DNA from: Amoebidium appalachense
Taxonomy: Eukaryota; Ichthyosporea
Reading direction: 5' to 3'
DNA length: 64,000 bases
Assembly: GCA_963693365.1 (NCBI GenBank)
Contig: CAVNZM010000008.1
Coordinates: forward strand, 4,278,001 to 4,342,000
Of the stretch, positions 1 to 11,847 are shown piece after piece. The position numbers were made by a program, and so were the translations under genes. Numbering within the stretch: the first letter of the stretch is position 1; every line of letters begins with the position of its first letter. The notes below the pieces were generated by a model. The model ran no database searches, was not told where the DNA came from, and saw only the letters and a list, made by a program, of their open reading frames with translations.

Positions 1-32
<32 letters not shown>

Positions 33-33
<1 letters not shown>

Positions 34-198
34 AGCTCGTGCTGAGCAACCTGACAGCCGTGCTTGAAGCTGCCGGCAGCTCCATCGATAAGGTTGTGCG
101 CACCACCGTGTTCATTAAGGACATGAATGACTTTGCCACCATTAACGGTGTCTATGCCAAGGTAAACACGTGGTTTTTTGCCTCCTGTGTTGTTTCCT

Positions 199-235
<37 letters not shown>

Positions 236-457
236 CGGGCCCCCCCAATAAGCGCACACACACACCTACACACACCAAATGTTGTTTCATTGTTTTTGAA
301 GATTGACTGGTGGGTGTCTACGTCATTTGGCTATGGGAGTTTTTCATCCCTTTTTTGTTCATGTGTTTTGCTTTCTGTGTTTCTTCCTTCCTTTCTTTAA
401 TGGGGGGGGGGGGGGGGGGGGAGGGAGAGAGAGAGAGCAAGGGAGAGGGAGAGCGAG

Positions 458-496
<39 letters not shown>

Positions 497-663
497 CGCA
501 CACACGCAGGGAGAGAGAGAGAGAGAGAATACACGAAAAACATCGAACTCACACGTACCCTGCACAGACCTTCACCGGTGTCACCCCCGCCCGTGCCTGT
601 GTCGAGGTTGCCCGCCTGCCCAAGGATGTGCTCGTCGAGATCGACTGCATCGCCCTGGCATAA
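33..663 (+). CDS. RIDA: RidA/UK114 (YjgF) family reactive-intermediate deaminase, C-terminal exons
   Basis: Two exons are visible: 33-161, then 568-663 with stop TAA. The first follows an (AC)n AG acceptor at the window edge, so the N-terminus lies outside. The joined product reads [20 protein letters not shown], then a stretch around VYAK, then [19 protein letters not shown]. These are the hallmark segments of the family; the Arg of the ARxCVEV block contacts the carboxylate of imine intermediates. RidA enzymes hydrolyse reactive enamines/imines such as 2-aminoacrylate in cytosol or mitochondria, usually as trimers of about 125-140 residues. The donor AAG|GTAAAC and acceptor CACAG| keep phase 0. 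The 406-nt intron holds poly-C, poly-G, (GA)n and (CA)n. The last third of the protein is complete; any targeting peptide is out of view. Confidence 0.9.
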
Positions 664-1395
664 GTCCATATGTCGAGGCTCTGTACCTTTTAGTAATAAT
701 GTTCTCTAGTGCGGTGTGCCAAGTTAGATAACCGTAATTAGTGCACCAATGGTTGGAAATTTGAGAAACACAGAAACACGCTTGGTTTAACTGGTGTAAC
801 AAGCATGTTTGGTATGAATAGTATTGTATTCTATGTATCTGGCCGACATTGTCACAGTATCAGTCGCCTGTCTCCTGCAGTAGTAGTGAATGTGGTGGAA
901 CCCTGGCGGGCTGTGCCAAGCACGCAGGAAGACAAACTCAAACTAAAGTAATAAAGATGAATGTTTCTCTTCAAATCTAAAGCAGTGCGCATGCCTGTAA
1001 TCCCATGGCCACCAATCGGGCCATCTACTTTTTTTGTCATCACCCCGTGATTAGTAGACGCGATACATAATCGATTGAAAGCACGACAGTCTTTCACACA
1101 ATGTCATGTACTGTACACTAGTAGTACGATATATCACCAGCATGCACGTAGGACGAAATCACCAGCATGCACGTATGCATGCACAGTTACCCAACAGCTG
1201 AGATTTGTATTAGTGATATCATTAGACACACACGTGCACACAGAAACCCGCACGAAAATATTGTACATGTTGTACCGTCGAACAGGCATGATACCTGACC
1301 TCATGCATGCACGATGTCTACCACGGCCGCAAAAATTAGCGGGCGCTGCGGATTGGAAAAACACACTACACGCACCTACGTATACACACACACAA

Positions 1396-1479
<84 letters not shown>

Positions 1480-1668
1480 CACAGTCACACACACACACAC
1501 GCACACACGTATATACGCACAGTCACACGCACACACACACACACACACGCACACACGCGCACATACGCACGCACACGCACACACACATACACACACACAC
1601 ACACACACGCAGTCACACACACACAGTCACACACACACACACACACACACAAAACACACAAACACACC

Positions 1669-1710
<42 letters not shown>

Positions 1711-2363
1711 CATGTACACACACACACACACACACACACACGTGTACACACACAGGGGCAATCATGGTCCTCAAGCTTCACACAATAACAAGCTATGATA
1801 TCATGCACTTTACTATTCAAGTGACGTGTACACTAAATAAACACAGTCTTAAAACATTGCAGTCAGCTTCTGCAGCTCGAACACTCGCACACTTTTTTGG
1901 CGGCTGCTCGATGGACATGATAGATGGATGGTTGCCAACGGTGGGCACTGGGTTTACCCAGAAATATGCGGCTGACTATTACGCAGCTACTGGTGATTGG
2001 CTGAAAGTAAGTTATTTTATTGGTAGATGCTGAAATGGAAGGCTGAGGTCAGAGTGACGTAATCCATATTAATGACGTGACCTCTCCATTTAAAACAGAT
2101 CTCTTTATATTTTTAAAACTGGACATGAGCTCTTTAAGCTGTTTAAAATGATATTAATCAATTTTATGGCATAAATCTAATTGCCGTGCACACAGACTGT
2201 ATAAAATGCGCGGCAGGCACTTGGTTGTCAGTTCGATGTTCCTACGACTCTTCACTGAGAGAAAGATTCCCCTTCAAAAAAGTTAGGTACTTCGAGTGCA
2301 TCTTGTCGTCAGATATACACGCACGCCCATTACACACATACCGTGTACCGTTACACAGAGACA
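664..2363. other. Spacer between RidA and arrestin-FYVE genes, with a large compound (CA)n block
   Basis: About 680 bases of unique sequence follow RidA. A compound microsatellite then runs from about 1389 to 1755: (CA)n interrupted by CGCA, GTCACA and TACGCA units. From 1760 to 2363 the DNA is unique again and contains a TGATTGGCT box at about 1992-2000, roughly 365 bases before the next start codon. A short ORF at 1856-2032 overlaps this box and was not accepted as an exon. Confidence 0.6.
950..955 (+). promoter_or_regulatory. Putative polyadenylation signal of the RidA gene
   Basis: AATAAA lies 287 nt after the RidA stop codon in otherwise non-repetitive DNA. Position and sequence fit a poly(A) signal; the cleavage site is not known. 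Confidence 0.4.
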
Positions 2364-3255
2364 ATGTCAGATTCACGCAGAACATCGCACACAGGGGCAC
2401 CTTCTCCCGGCCCCTCCCCAAACCCAACGCTCGCAGATCGCATCAATCATCAAGTGGTTGGGTTCAGCAATCAGGTCCAAAGTAGCGTGTCTAGTTGGGT
2501 AACAGCCGCTTCTATGGCCATGAGTAATGTCAATCAACAGGTGCGTGTCTTTAAGCATGTGTGTGTGTGAGAGGGTGCATTCGTACCACGTGTCTGTGTT
2601 TACCAATTGGGGGTGCTTTTGTGTTTTGTGCCCGTGTGTGTATGTGCCTGTGTGTGTGCGCGCGTTTGCATGGTGGATGTGTGCTCTTTTCGTCATGTTT
2701 TTTAGAAATTTTTTCATCTTGTACTCAGGCTGCTATAGAATTTTTCTTTATCACCACCTGGACTCTTTCGAATCTTTCGGTTCCCCCACCGGGCCCACCC
2801 TCTTTGTTTCTCCGGGTTTCTAAGGTTTTGTTCTTCCCCTAAACCAGATGGACGGCAGGACCCCGGCCAGTTTTATGGACCCCCGAAACTCGTTCTGGGT
2901 GACGGTTGACAGCCCATCATATGTGGGGTAGGTAGAAGTTCTGTGTCCCTTTCTTTTTTTTTTCCCCCCATCTCTTGTGTGTTTGATTTCCTCCCCCCCC
3001 CCACCCACCCACCCACCCACAGACATACACACACACACGCACACGCGTACGCACACTTCTCCCCCTTTCTTGCCCCTTTTCCGTGTGGTTGATATCCCCC
3101 CCCCCCCCCCCCCTCTTGGCCACACACACACACACACACACACCACCACCACCACCACCACCATCACACACAAAAAGCACATCACCCAATGACACACTAG
3201 ACATCACCGTGTCCTCGTTCACATTTACCCGCATTTCTACATTCCTTCTGTTGGG

Positions 3256-3297
<42 letters not shown>

Positions 3298-3327
3298 CCC
3301 TTCACTTTTTGGTTTTTACCTCTACAT

Positions 3328-3370
<43 letters not shown>

Positions 3371-4283
3371 TGCCCCCCTCCAGCCCCAGTATATTTACCT
3401 ACTGAAGCTTATTGATTTTCTCACCATAATTCCGTATTTTTGCAGGGGCCAGGTACTTCGTGGCACGGTCGTAGTGTCGTGCATGGTGCCGTTTTTTGCA
3501 AAGGCCATTCAGGTGGTGGCAGAGGGCACAGAGGTGGTGGAGATGGACCGGGGCCTGTGCGAGGGGTAAGTGCCAAAAAAAGATTATGGGCCTATTAATA
3601 GAGAACGGGGTTAATACCAAGGCCTCCTATATAACCTACTGTTAGTGTATATGGGTTTAATACCAAGGCGTCATATATAATATGCTGTTAGTGTATAGGT
3701 GGCTTAATGCACAAAAACACAGGGTAGGTAGTTCTGGGAATTGAATTGGGGACTCTCTAGGGAAGGCTTTAGATTCGGACAGGTTCAGAGGTGAACCTGG
3801 GGCCCGTAAGAGCTGTTGGCGTAAACTTTTTGTGTCTGTCTCAATTATGGATCGGTGCTTTGAAGGCCCATTCGGTTCTTTGGTGTTTGTGTATGTGCGT
3901 CTGTGTGGGTGTTGTTGGTGGTGGTGGTTTTGTTTTTTGTTTTTTTTTGTTTTTTTTTTTTTGGGGGGGGGGGGGGGCAAGAGTTGGGTAGAGGGATGAT
4001 AGGTCGATAATATGAATGCTATAGGGTGTATACCGGCCGCAATGGATGGATGTGTTATTGGAAACGTTCGAAAGGCCACACCTCTAACAGGCACATTAAT
4101 TGTGTTATACATTGTGTCTCATGCTTGTGTGCCTTCATGATTTTCATTTTCTGATCTCATTTCGCGTTTTTCCGGTCCTTTGCAGGAGTGGCTCGTGTGA
4201 CCTTTCTGCCAGTTCCCACCACTACGAGAAGACTCGCATTTTCCGTTCAGACCCCGTCATTGTTTTCCGCCCAGAGAAGGGTA

Positions 4284-4316
<33 letters not shown>

Positions 4317-4806
4317 CTTCCCGGGGCGCTCCAACCCGGCGCTCCAACCCCGAACTCCGTTGGTCTATGGTAGGGTTTTATTTTTTGGGGGGGGGGGGGG
4401 GCCTAGTTGTGCATGGGTCTGTTGGGAGAGAGGGGAGAGGGGGAAAAGGGGAAGTAATTGTTTCGAGTCTTCATAAACGAGCTTCCTGATTACTGACCCT
4501 TCCTCCCCCCCCCCCCCCCCCCCCCCCCCCCCTGCGCGCACACACACACACACAGGCCAACCCATCCTACCTGGCCAGTACCAATACACCTTCTCCATCC
4601 CCCTCCCCCATGACCTGCCTGCCTCCTTCCGCGCCGAAAGTCCAAATTGGGGATCGGGCAAAGGGTGGAGGGCTGAAGTCGGATACAAGATCAAGGTTGG
4701 TACTCCCTTCCACACCCAAAAGTAAAGGCACCTAACACACACACACACACGCATACGCACGCGCACACACACACGCACACGCGCGTGCACACACCCGCGC
4801 ACACAC

Positions 4807-4871
<65 letters not shown>

Positions 4872-5935
4872 GCTCACACACATGCACACTCACTGAAGCA
4901 AATGGCAAACACATTCACAACTCCTCCTTGTTAAGACCAAAAGGGAAGTTCGAACAAGTGCCATAGCCATAATGAGGAGGCAAGAAAGTGTGCAGCATGG
5001 CACCTAGACTCCCTTCCTTTCTGTTTAAACCTTTAATTGTCGTTTTATGTTGTTTTAAACATTATATTTGCTGAAACATATCATTTTTTAACCCCTTCAG
5101 GTGCAACTCGAGGACACTCTTACGTCCCTGGGCAGCCAACGCATAGCCATCAACGAGCCAATCACAGACGTGGACACCCCCACGGCCACCGTCCAATCTC
5201 GCACCTACCTGACGGCGTCTGGATCTATGGCCGCCCAGTGCTCACTTGATCGCGCGATATACTTCCCGGGGCATTGTGTTATGTGCCGTTTAGGTAAGTG
5301 TGGCTTTGTTTTTATTTTCGCCCCGCCCCTAGTTAAATCATCCCATCCCATAACCCCCCCCCCCCCCCCCCTCCCCCCCCGCTCTTCTCCTCCCTCGCTC
5401 ACATACACATACAAGATGCACACTCACTTACAGTAACAACCAAAAGCAACACCATTTCCCCTACCACGTAAACACAAAGTAGATCAGCTGTGATCGCATG
5501 CACACACTTACACACACGCGCACAACACCTACACACACCAGTTCCCTAAAGATTCTTGAATTCGTTACTGACATCCTCCCCCCCACCCCTTCTCCACCCC
5601 ACCCCACCCCCCTCTCTTACACAGACGTCAACAACACGTCTACCCGTGGGTCCGAGAAGACAACCATCCAATTGCAGCAGTCAGTGACCCTCACCGCCCA
5701 ATCGAGCACCCAGACCTATGACGTCACCATTGCCAGTGCACAGCTTCCCGGCGCCGGGCCCCTCTTTTGGGGAATTCACTACCTGCCAATCCACATTCCA
5801 CTGTCGGCTGCCCCGAGTACAGGGCTGAGGAGGGATGGTGCGAGGGTTAAGTGCGGATATACGGTGGTGGTGGATTGTGGTGATGGCGTGGTCATGAAAA
5901 TGCCTCTGAGGTAAGAAATGTTGGTCTTTCCCCCC

Positions 5936-5967
<32 letters not shown>

Positions 5968-6206
5968 CCCTCCCCCTCCCCCCTTTCCCCCTCACACACA
6001 CACACATTCGCACGCATGCACATATATTCGCGCGTGCATACAACGCAAACACACACATGCATGCGTACCCAATGCCGGACCTCCTAAAACAGTAGTTGCA
6101 GCTTTCTTGGCTCCGCCCCCTCACCCCTACCCCCTCTCTCCCGCCGCCCACCCTTTCCCCTTAATTAACAGGAACACACACGCACGCACGCACGCACGCA
6201 CACACG

Positions 6207-6289
<83 letters not shown>

Positions 6290-6990
6290 CACCTCTGACA
6301 CACATACACACCGTGCTACCTTTCCTAATCACTTTTAAACAACCAACTAACCGCCATGTTCATTTTTCTCCCCACAGGGTTGCTCTCTTTTCCATGGTTC
6401 CCGCACCAGCACCGCCTCAAATGGGCCCAGCACCCCCACCCATCTCCTACCGTCCCCCCTACCAACCCGATTCAGCCGCCCCCGCCTGCGCCGTGTGCAA
6501 GTCGGAATTTTCCGGATTTTTCCTGACGAGTCGTCGCCACCACTGCCGCGCTTGCCTGCGCGTCGTGTGCCAGTCATGTTCTGGAAAGAAGAAGAAGCTA
6601 CCAGAACTCGGGTACAAAGAGGATGAAAGAGTGTGTGAGGAGTGTTTGAAGCAGACGCCACAGCTACCTGTTGCACCCGGCCCATACGGGGGAATTCCGG
6701 CCATGGGTCCCGGATATCCCATGCCCTATGGAGGGGGACCCATTGATCCTATGGCGAATAGACCCCCCTCTGGTGCTGGGGTTTATCCGTCTTTCACGAC
6801 GTACGGCACAAATGTCCCCCCACTACCTAATGGCGTGGCGGGGCAGGAGGGGTATTACCCGTCTATGTCCGGGCCGAGTGGGAGTTCCGAATCGAGTCAG
6901 GGTGGGTTCGGGTATGACCCGCATGCCCCTACCGACCCGCCCGAGTACCAGTCTGTTTATCCGGCGCTCCCTACGGGAGGCAAGCAGTAA
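2364..6990 (+). CDS. Alpha-arrestin with C-terminal FYVE zinc finger and PPxY motif
   Basis: Eight exons join without a phase conflict: 2364-2540, 2848-2927, 3446-3565, 4186-4280, 4556-4695, 5101-5293, 5625-5910, 6378-6990, giving 567 residues. Residues about 60-365 form an arrestin fold. Family signs are the early strand with [15 protein letters not shown], the '[20 protein letters not shown]' block (LPxGxxxFxFxxxLP in arrestins), and the late [12 protein letters not shown] segment. Residues about 392-456 are a FYVE finger: [16 protein letters not shown] and RVCEEC supply the metal ligands and the PI3P-binding R(R/K)HHCR patch. The N-terminal WxxD is replaced by YQPD. The Pro/Gly-rich tail ends with PPEY (551-554), a Nedd4-type WW ligand. 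Expected role: bring a ubiquitin ligase to cargo on PI3P-positive endosomes. Dictyostelium AdcA also combines arrestin and FYVE, but orthology is untested. The N-terminal 59 residues are Ser/Pro-rich. Confidence 0.92.
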
Positions 6991-7040
6991 TGTGTGGTGC
7001 TTATGGCCAACGATGTAACTTAGCATCTTTTTGCTTTGTT

Positions 7041-7066
7041 ATGTTTTCATATTAATATGAAAACAT
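7041..7066. repeat. 26-bp perfect palindrome 3' of the arrestin-FYVE gene
   Basis: The stretch centred on CATATTAATATG equals its own reverse complement over 26 bases. It lies 51 bases after the stop codon, probably in the 3' UTR, and could form an RNA hairpin or a cruciform. It could also be a dimeric protein site. Confidence 0.7.
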
Positions 7067-7667
7067 GTTCAACGTGTTTGTGCATGAAGTTACAACCTGT
7101 GGGTTTTCGTGCATGCCCATACATTTGCATACCGCTTTTGACTATTTATTAGCTGTGTCTATATATGTGCACCGTAAAGGCTTCGAATGAATGCATTGTA
7201 AATTAGAATGCAAAGTCAGTTCGGCACAGTAGATGCAGCAAGTTAAACAGTATCTTGTACACCAGCCAACTATTTGGACATGCCATTACAGTTGGGGATA
7301 GAAAAAAATCGCTCGCAGACTACGGGTCCTAAACGTGAAACGTCCGAGGAGGGTACTGGCATCGATATGACGATTGGACCATCCCCCTCCCAGAACCCCC
7401 CCCCCCTCCCTCCCCCCCAAACAACCCAAGCCAACCCAACCTACCACCTTCCCGCCCACCACCACCACCACCACCACCACCGCGGTGCGCGCGCGTGTGC
7501 ACAGATAAAAAACTATGATAATCAAATAAATAAATGCTGATGATTATTATTATGAAAAACTGAAAAACATAAAATAGAAAACAAAGGGAAAATAGAAAAT
7601 AATTAACGCGCGCGCACACATAAAAATAATAAAAAAACTTGGTTGTACACGTGGATGTGTGTGTGTG

Positions 7668-7716
<49 letters not shown>

Positions 7717-8325
7717 GGGGGGGGGATGTCTGCAGGTGGGGGTGGGAGATGTGCAAAGAACTAACTTAAATCAAATGAGGCTGTAGCTGCTAATGACGTC
7801 GTATTACATGGCTCAATACACTTCAGTTGGAGTAACTGCTTGGTTCATGCGGCCATATTGGTCAATATATGCATATGCATGCCGTTAACGTTCAACTTAG
7901 ATGTGGAGGCCATGGGCTCAATTTTCTAGACCGAAATGCGGGCCCAGGCCACCCCTGTCCTGGACGTCGTCCAGCGTTTGGCAACAGCTGCAGCAGTAGT
8001 ACTACCAAATTTCCCCGGCAGTACCACGTCCTAGAACGGCAACATATGTGAATGCATAAATTATGTAGTGTTTGTACAAGTCATCAAAAGTGTATGAGGT
8101 CGATATTCTTTTGCGCAAACGGGAAAAAAAAAAAGTGTGGGATACTGCCTAGGCTTCCGGACCCTCCTCCCTTCCCCTCCCCTCCCCTTCCCCTCCCCTG
8201 GAGGCCTAGGACATCGATAATATCCATTCCGGGCCCCAAATATTAAGCATTTTTGGATCTGAAATGGGGGGGTGGGCAGTAGTAAGTATTGAGGTCCCCT
8301 GGTGGTGGGTCCCCCCCCCCCCCCT

Positions 8326-8349
8326 CCCCCCCCCCCAAGGGGGGGGGGG
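8326..8349. repeat. C11-AA-G11 hairpin
   Basis: Eleven C, two A and eleven G form a perfect self-complementary stem with almost no loop. It lies within a 300-base stretch where poly-C and poly-G alternate on one strand. Confidence 0.7.
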
Positions 8350-8372
8350 TCCCACCTGCTCGAGGGGGTGGT

Positions 8373-8408
<36 letters not shown>

Positions 8409-9613
8409 CCCGCGGGAAATCCAACGGCCGCCGGCCGCGGCTGCGCACCCTCTCAAGAGCGGCTCGTCCCCCCTCCCCCCCCCCCTCCCCCCTCCCCTCC
8501 CCTCCCCCTCCCCTCCCCCTCTTCCTTCCCCCCTCTCATCCACTACCATCCCCAACATTAAGTTTGTACCAAGTCTTCTTCCCTATCTTTTAACCAAGGC
8601 TTCGAAATTTGACAAAGTTAGGGCAAATCTATCATGCACAACATGTCACTGGGAGTGTGCGTCTGCAATTTTTGTGCGGTGTAGACGTGGGACCGTGTGT
8701 ATATGTGTCCTTAAGGTGGGTGGGCATTCGGCACTGCTAATCACGTGTGGTGACCTGACATTGTGCAAGTAAACGTCATGCCACATGTGCAAGCTGTGTG
8801 GACGCAATGCGTTTAGCATGTGCAAAATTACATGGCATTTCACGTGTGTGCTAGAGAAGAGGGTGTGTGCCCACGTGTGGGTGCCACTGTGCATGTGTGT
8901 CTCAGTGCGTGTTTGCCTGTGTGTGCGAGTGTGCATATGTGTGCGTGTGTTGTTTGTGTGTGTGTCAGTGAGTGATTGAGAAAGCTCCCAAATTCTCTGG
9001 CACAAATCTGCACGCCCGCATGTGCCTTCAGTGGCATGTGTGTCTGAATTGCCATAATATGTGTGTGTGTGTGTGAACGTTAACGGTTGTTTAATTGCAA
9101 ATGATGAGCATGCATGACGGCGCATGATGCCTGGATGGAATTGCGTCACTGAATAACCGGGGGGAGGGGGGGGGGGAGGGGGAGGGGGAGGGGGGGGGGG
9201 GAGGGGGAGGGGGGAGGGGGGAGGGGGGGTAGGGGGGATAGATAAAGAGCGAAAAAGAGGGCGCGGTGGTGGTGCCACGTGTGGTGGTGGTGGTGGTGGT
9301 GGGTTGGGGGGGGGGGGGGGGGGGGGGGGGGGGAATAAGGGGAAGCAGGTAGAGAGGAAAAAAGGATTTCAGAATGTGTGCCACGTGTGCGCGCGCGCAT
9401 CATTATACAGAGAATATTATATTACCCTACGGCAGTCTGTGATCATGAGCGTATTGGAGAGGGTGCGCGCACGTGTGTGTGCCTGCGTGTGCAAGGGTGC
9501 TTGTAACTGTACATTGTCGAGAAAATCAGTGGTCATGAGCAACCAGTCATTGCGGTCTCTGTATGAGATCTAAAGGGGCGTAGAGAGGGGACCCCCACGG
9601 GCCAGCGGTCGTT

Positions 9614-9651
<38 letters not shown>

Positions 9652-9819
9652 ATGCCTAGCTAGTAAGCAGGTCCACTTTGACCCAGGGCCTGATACTTGA
9701 TACTAATTAGTGGATGCAGAGAAGGTACCAATTCCAATATGTTTTTAAGTTGGTGTCCAATATACATACTAATATATTGGTCATATTTGGGTAGCCCCCC
9801 CCCCCGGGTACGGTGGTGG

Positions 9820-9852
<33 letters not shown>

Positions 9853-9941
9853 CTTACTACTACCCCCTCCCCGTTTCAAAATCAAAAAAGCCTTAGCTAG
9901 TCCCTCACCCACATCATGCATGGTCATGGCCATCGACATCC

Positions 9942-9942
<1 letters not shown>

Positions 9943-9997
<55 letters not shown>
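9943..9997. repeat. 55-base poly-C run
   Basis: One of the longest uninterrupted C runs here. Its true length may differ because such runs are hard to sequence. Confidence 0.9.
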
Positions 9998-9998
<1 letters not shown>

Positions 9999-10134
9999 CA
10001 CCTCCGCCCCACATCCCTCCCTAGCTAGGCCTCCTCCTGATACCCCTCGGAGCTCCACGATAGATAGATATAGGGCTCTCCAAGGGGCCCTTCCCCCCCC
10101 CCCCCCCCCCCCCCCCTCCTCCCCCCCCCTCCTC

Positions 10135-10167
<33 letters not shown>

Positions 10168-10447
10168 TTCTCCCCCCCCCCCCCCCCTCCTCCTCCCGGT
10201 TCCCCTCCCCCCCCCCCCCTCCCCCATCCCCACGCGCCGTGACGGACGCGCATACGTACGCACACTCGCACAAAAACAATTATAAACATAAGCATACTCA
10301 CTTCCGCTTAAACGAACATTCAAAAATCGAAAGTCTGCTCAGTTTCACGTTGCCTTCTTACAACAGCCTTCTGTTTTTCAAAAGGGATGCTCGTTTGGCC
10401 CACGCCTAATTTCCTGTGGAATCTCGCACTCAAGGACAAACTACATT

Positions 10448-10516
10448 TGATTGGTTACTTTTTCCCGATCAGTGAACTTTGTTTGTGCGTAGTGATTGGC
10501 TTGTGTGTTTGATTGG
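10448..10516. promoter_or_regulatory. Cluster of three TGATTGG (inverted CCAATCA) boxes
   Basis: TGATTGG occurs at 10448-10454, 10493-10499 and 10510-10516. CCAATCA boxes also lie next to the TATA box of the GPI-protein gene and before the membrane-SH3 gene, so an NF-Y-like site is plausible. The target gene is unclear: the nearest plus-strand ORF starts about 1 kb away. Confidence 0.35.
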
Positions 10517-11376
10517 TTTATCTTGGCAATGAATCAGAATATGCTTTCCTCGAAAGTGTATACTACACGTTCGGAGCAATGCGGATATTATCGAAGGGAT
10601 ATGAACACTTTTCTTAGGTGTTCATTGTTGATGGTTTAATCTTTCAAACTCAATCGGGTTACGGTTTCTAACTTCAATATTTACAATGGTCTTATCTGTG
10701 TTGAGTTAACTAAATAAAAAGTTCAAATAAAAGAGTGAGCAAACATGACCCTAGTAAGCTAGCAGGTTCGCACAACGATATAGATCCGGTACATAGTGGT
10801 ACCCCACTCTACAGTCCTCGTAAATATCGCAGTGTTCAGACACTAACGAGCAGATTGGCATACCTATCTGCAATAGATCTTGAATCCAGATCCCACCCAC
10901 ATACCATTCTAAACCACACACGTTAGCGCTAAAAAAGCGGTTGTTCGTTTCACTCACACCGTCCCCACCTGTCCCCACCTCAAACATGGTGGTCGAAGTC
11001 GTTTAGATGAGACACTTCAGTGAGTAGAAAAAACAAGAAAACACGTAGTAGAGCGAGCATCTGTCTTTGAAGGTTGGGGAGATAGTGTGATGGAAGAGCT
11101 AAAACGGGAACGCCTACCGAGAAATAAGTAGTTGGTTCACGTGCATCTAGGAAGTAGATGAGTTCCTTGTAGAACATACCAAGCAAAGCAACAACTAAGC
11201 ATATCATAAGCCTACTCATTAAAATAGCTCTGTGTTTCTATTTGTTGCACGCAGGCCCGTTTGAAATAAATTTACTGGCTAATGCTCACTTCGCTCCACG
11301 CCTTTTTCAATCCACTCTTCCTACATGCTAGCTTGGAGACTTTCTTGATTCCATAAGTCATTCACCATCGAGGCAT

Positions 11377-11847
11377 TCATGCTTCCTGGAAATACAGCCT
11401 CACGAAGTCCTTGTTCAAACCAAGCCTGGCATAGCGCGTGAACCCTTCAAGCGCGTTCACCGCTTTAGAAAATCTGAGTCCGAGTGAAAGAATGGCTTCA
11501 TACTTGTCTTCTCTCTTCACTTCTTCGGGGGAGAGTAGCTTTTTCTCCCCACTTTCTTCTCCCTTTGCCTCACCTATGGTCATGCGCAAGCCCGCAAACA
11601 CACCACCGGATTCTGCCACAGACGAGGTGTGCGCCACGGCAGGTGTATGTGAGCCTTTGCACAAGCATTCAAGCAAACATGCATCCCCCTTGATAAACAT
11701 CCCTACCGCCGAAGTCATATCTTGGAGCGCCCCCTCCACCCCCACAACATCATCCAGTCTTCTCAGTCCGCCATCATCCAGCGGAACTTTCGACTCGGTC
11801 TTTGACATTCGCTCGCGCGAGCTAACTGTTCGTAGACAGGACTCCAC
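11377..11847 (-). CDS. Unrecognised open frame, possible C-terminal exon (overlaps the opposite-strand ORF)
   Basis: This minus-strand frame is open for 156 codons. Its final third reads like folded protein: a charged KREDKYEAILSLGLRF segment, then a helical stretch ending in VRLYFQEA and a stop. It stays open across 11377-11491, where the plus-strand frame is closed. It shares about 350 bases with the plus-strand ORF beginning at 11492, so at most one is likely to be the principal gene there. No family is recognised. Confidence 0.25.
   Translation of the reverse strand: MESCLRTVSSRERMSKTESKVPLDDGGLRRLDDVVGVEGALQDMTSAVGMFIKGDACLLECLCKGSHTPAVAHTSSVAESGGVFAGLRMTIGEAKGEESGEKKLLSPEEVKREDKYEAILSLGLRFSKAVNALEGFTRYARLGLNKDFVRLYFQEA

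Larger units (their letters stand above)
6991..11376. other. Repeat-rich spacer without recognised genes
   Basis: Unique DNA to about 7660 is followed by (TG)n-G(n), CT/C-rich blocks at 8160-8540, G-rich blocks at 9160-9335, and poly-C/poly-G at 9617-9650, 9825-9850, 9943-9997 and 10094-10190. No ORF resembles a protein outside the homopolymers. From about 10300 the sequence becomes unique. Three TGATTGG boxes occur within 70 bases (10448-10516), which looks promoter-like though no gene begins directly beside them. Confidence 0.5.

Noticed and set aside
1389-1755. Long ORFs rich in His-Thr or Cys-Val across CA/TG repeats (here and throughout the window)
   Set aside because: They are translations of dinucleotide repeats, open in all frames of one strand, with no balanced protein segment.
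1856-2032. Plus-strand ORF with AG before and GTAAGT-like end
   Set aside because: No recognisable protein sequence, does not join in phase with exon 1 of the arrestin gene, and overlaps a CCAAT-type box.
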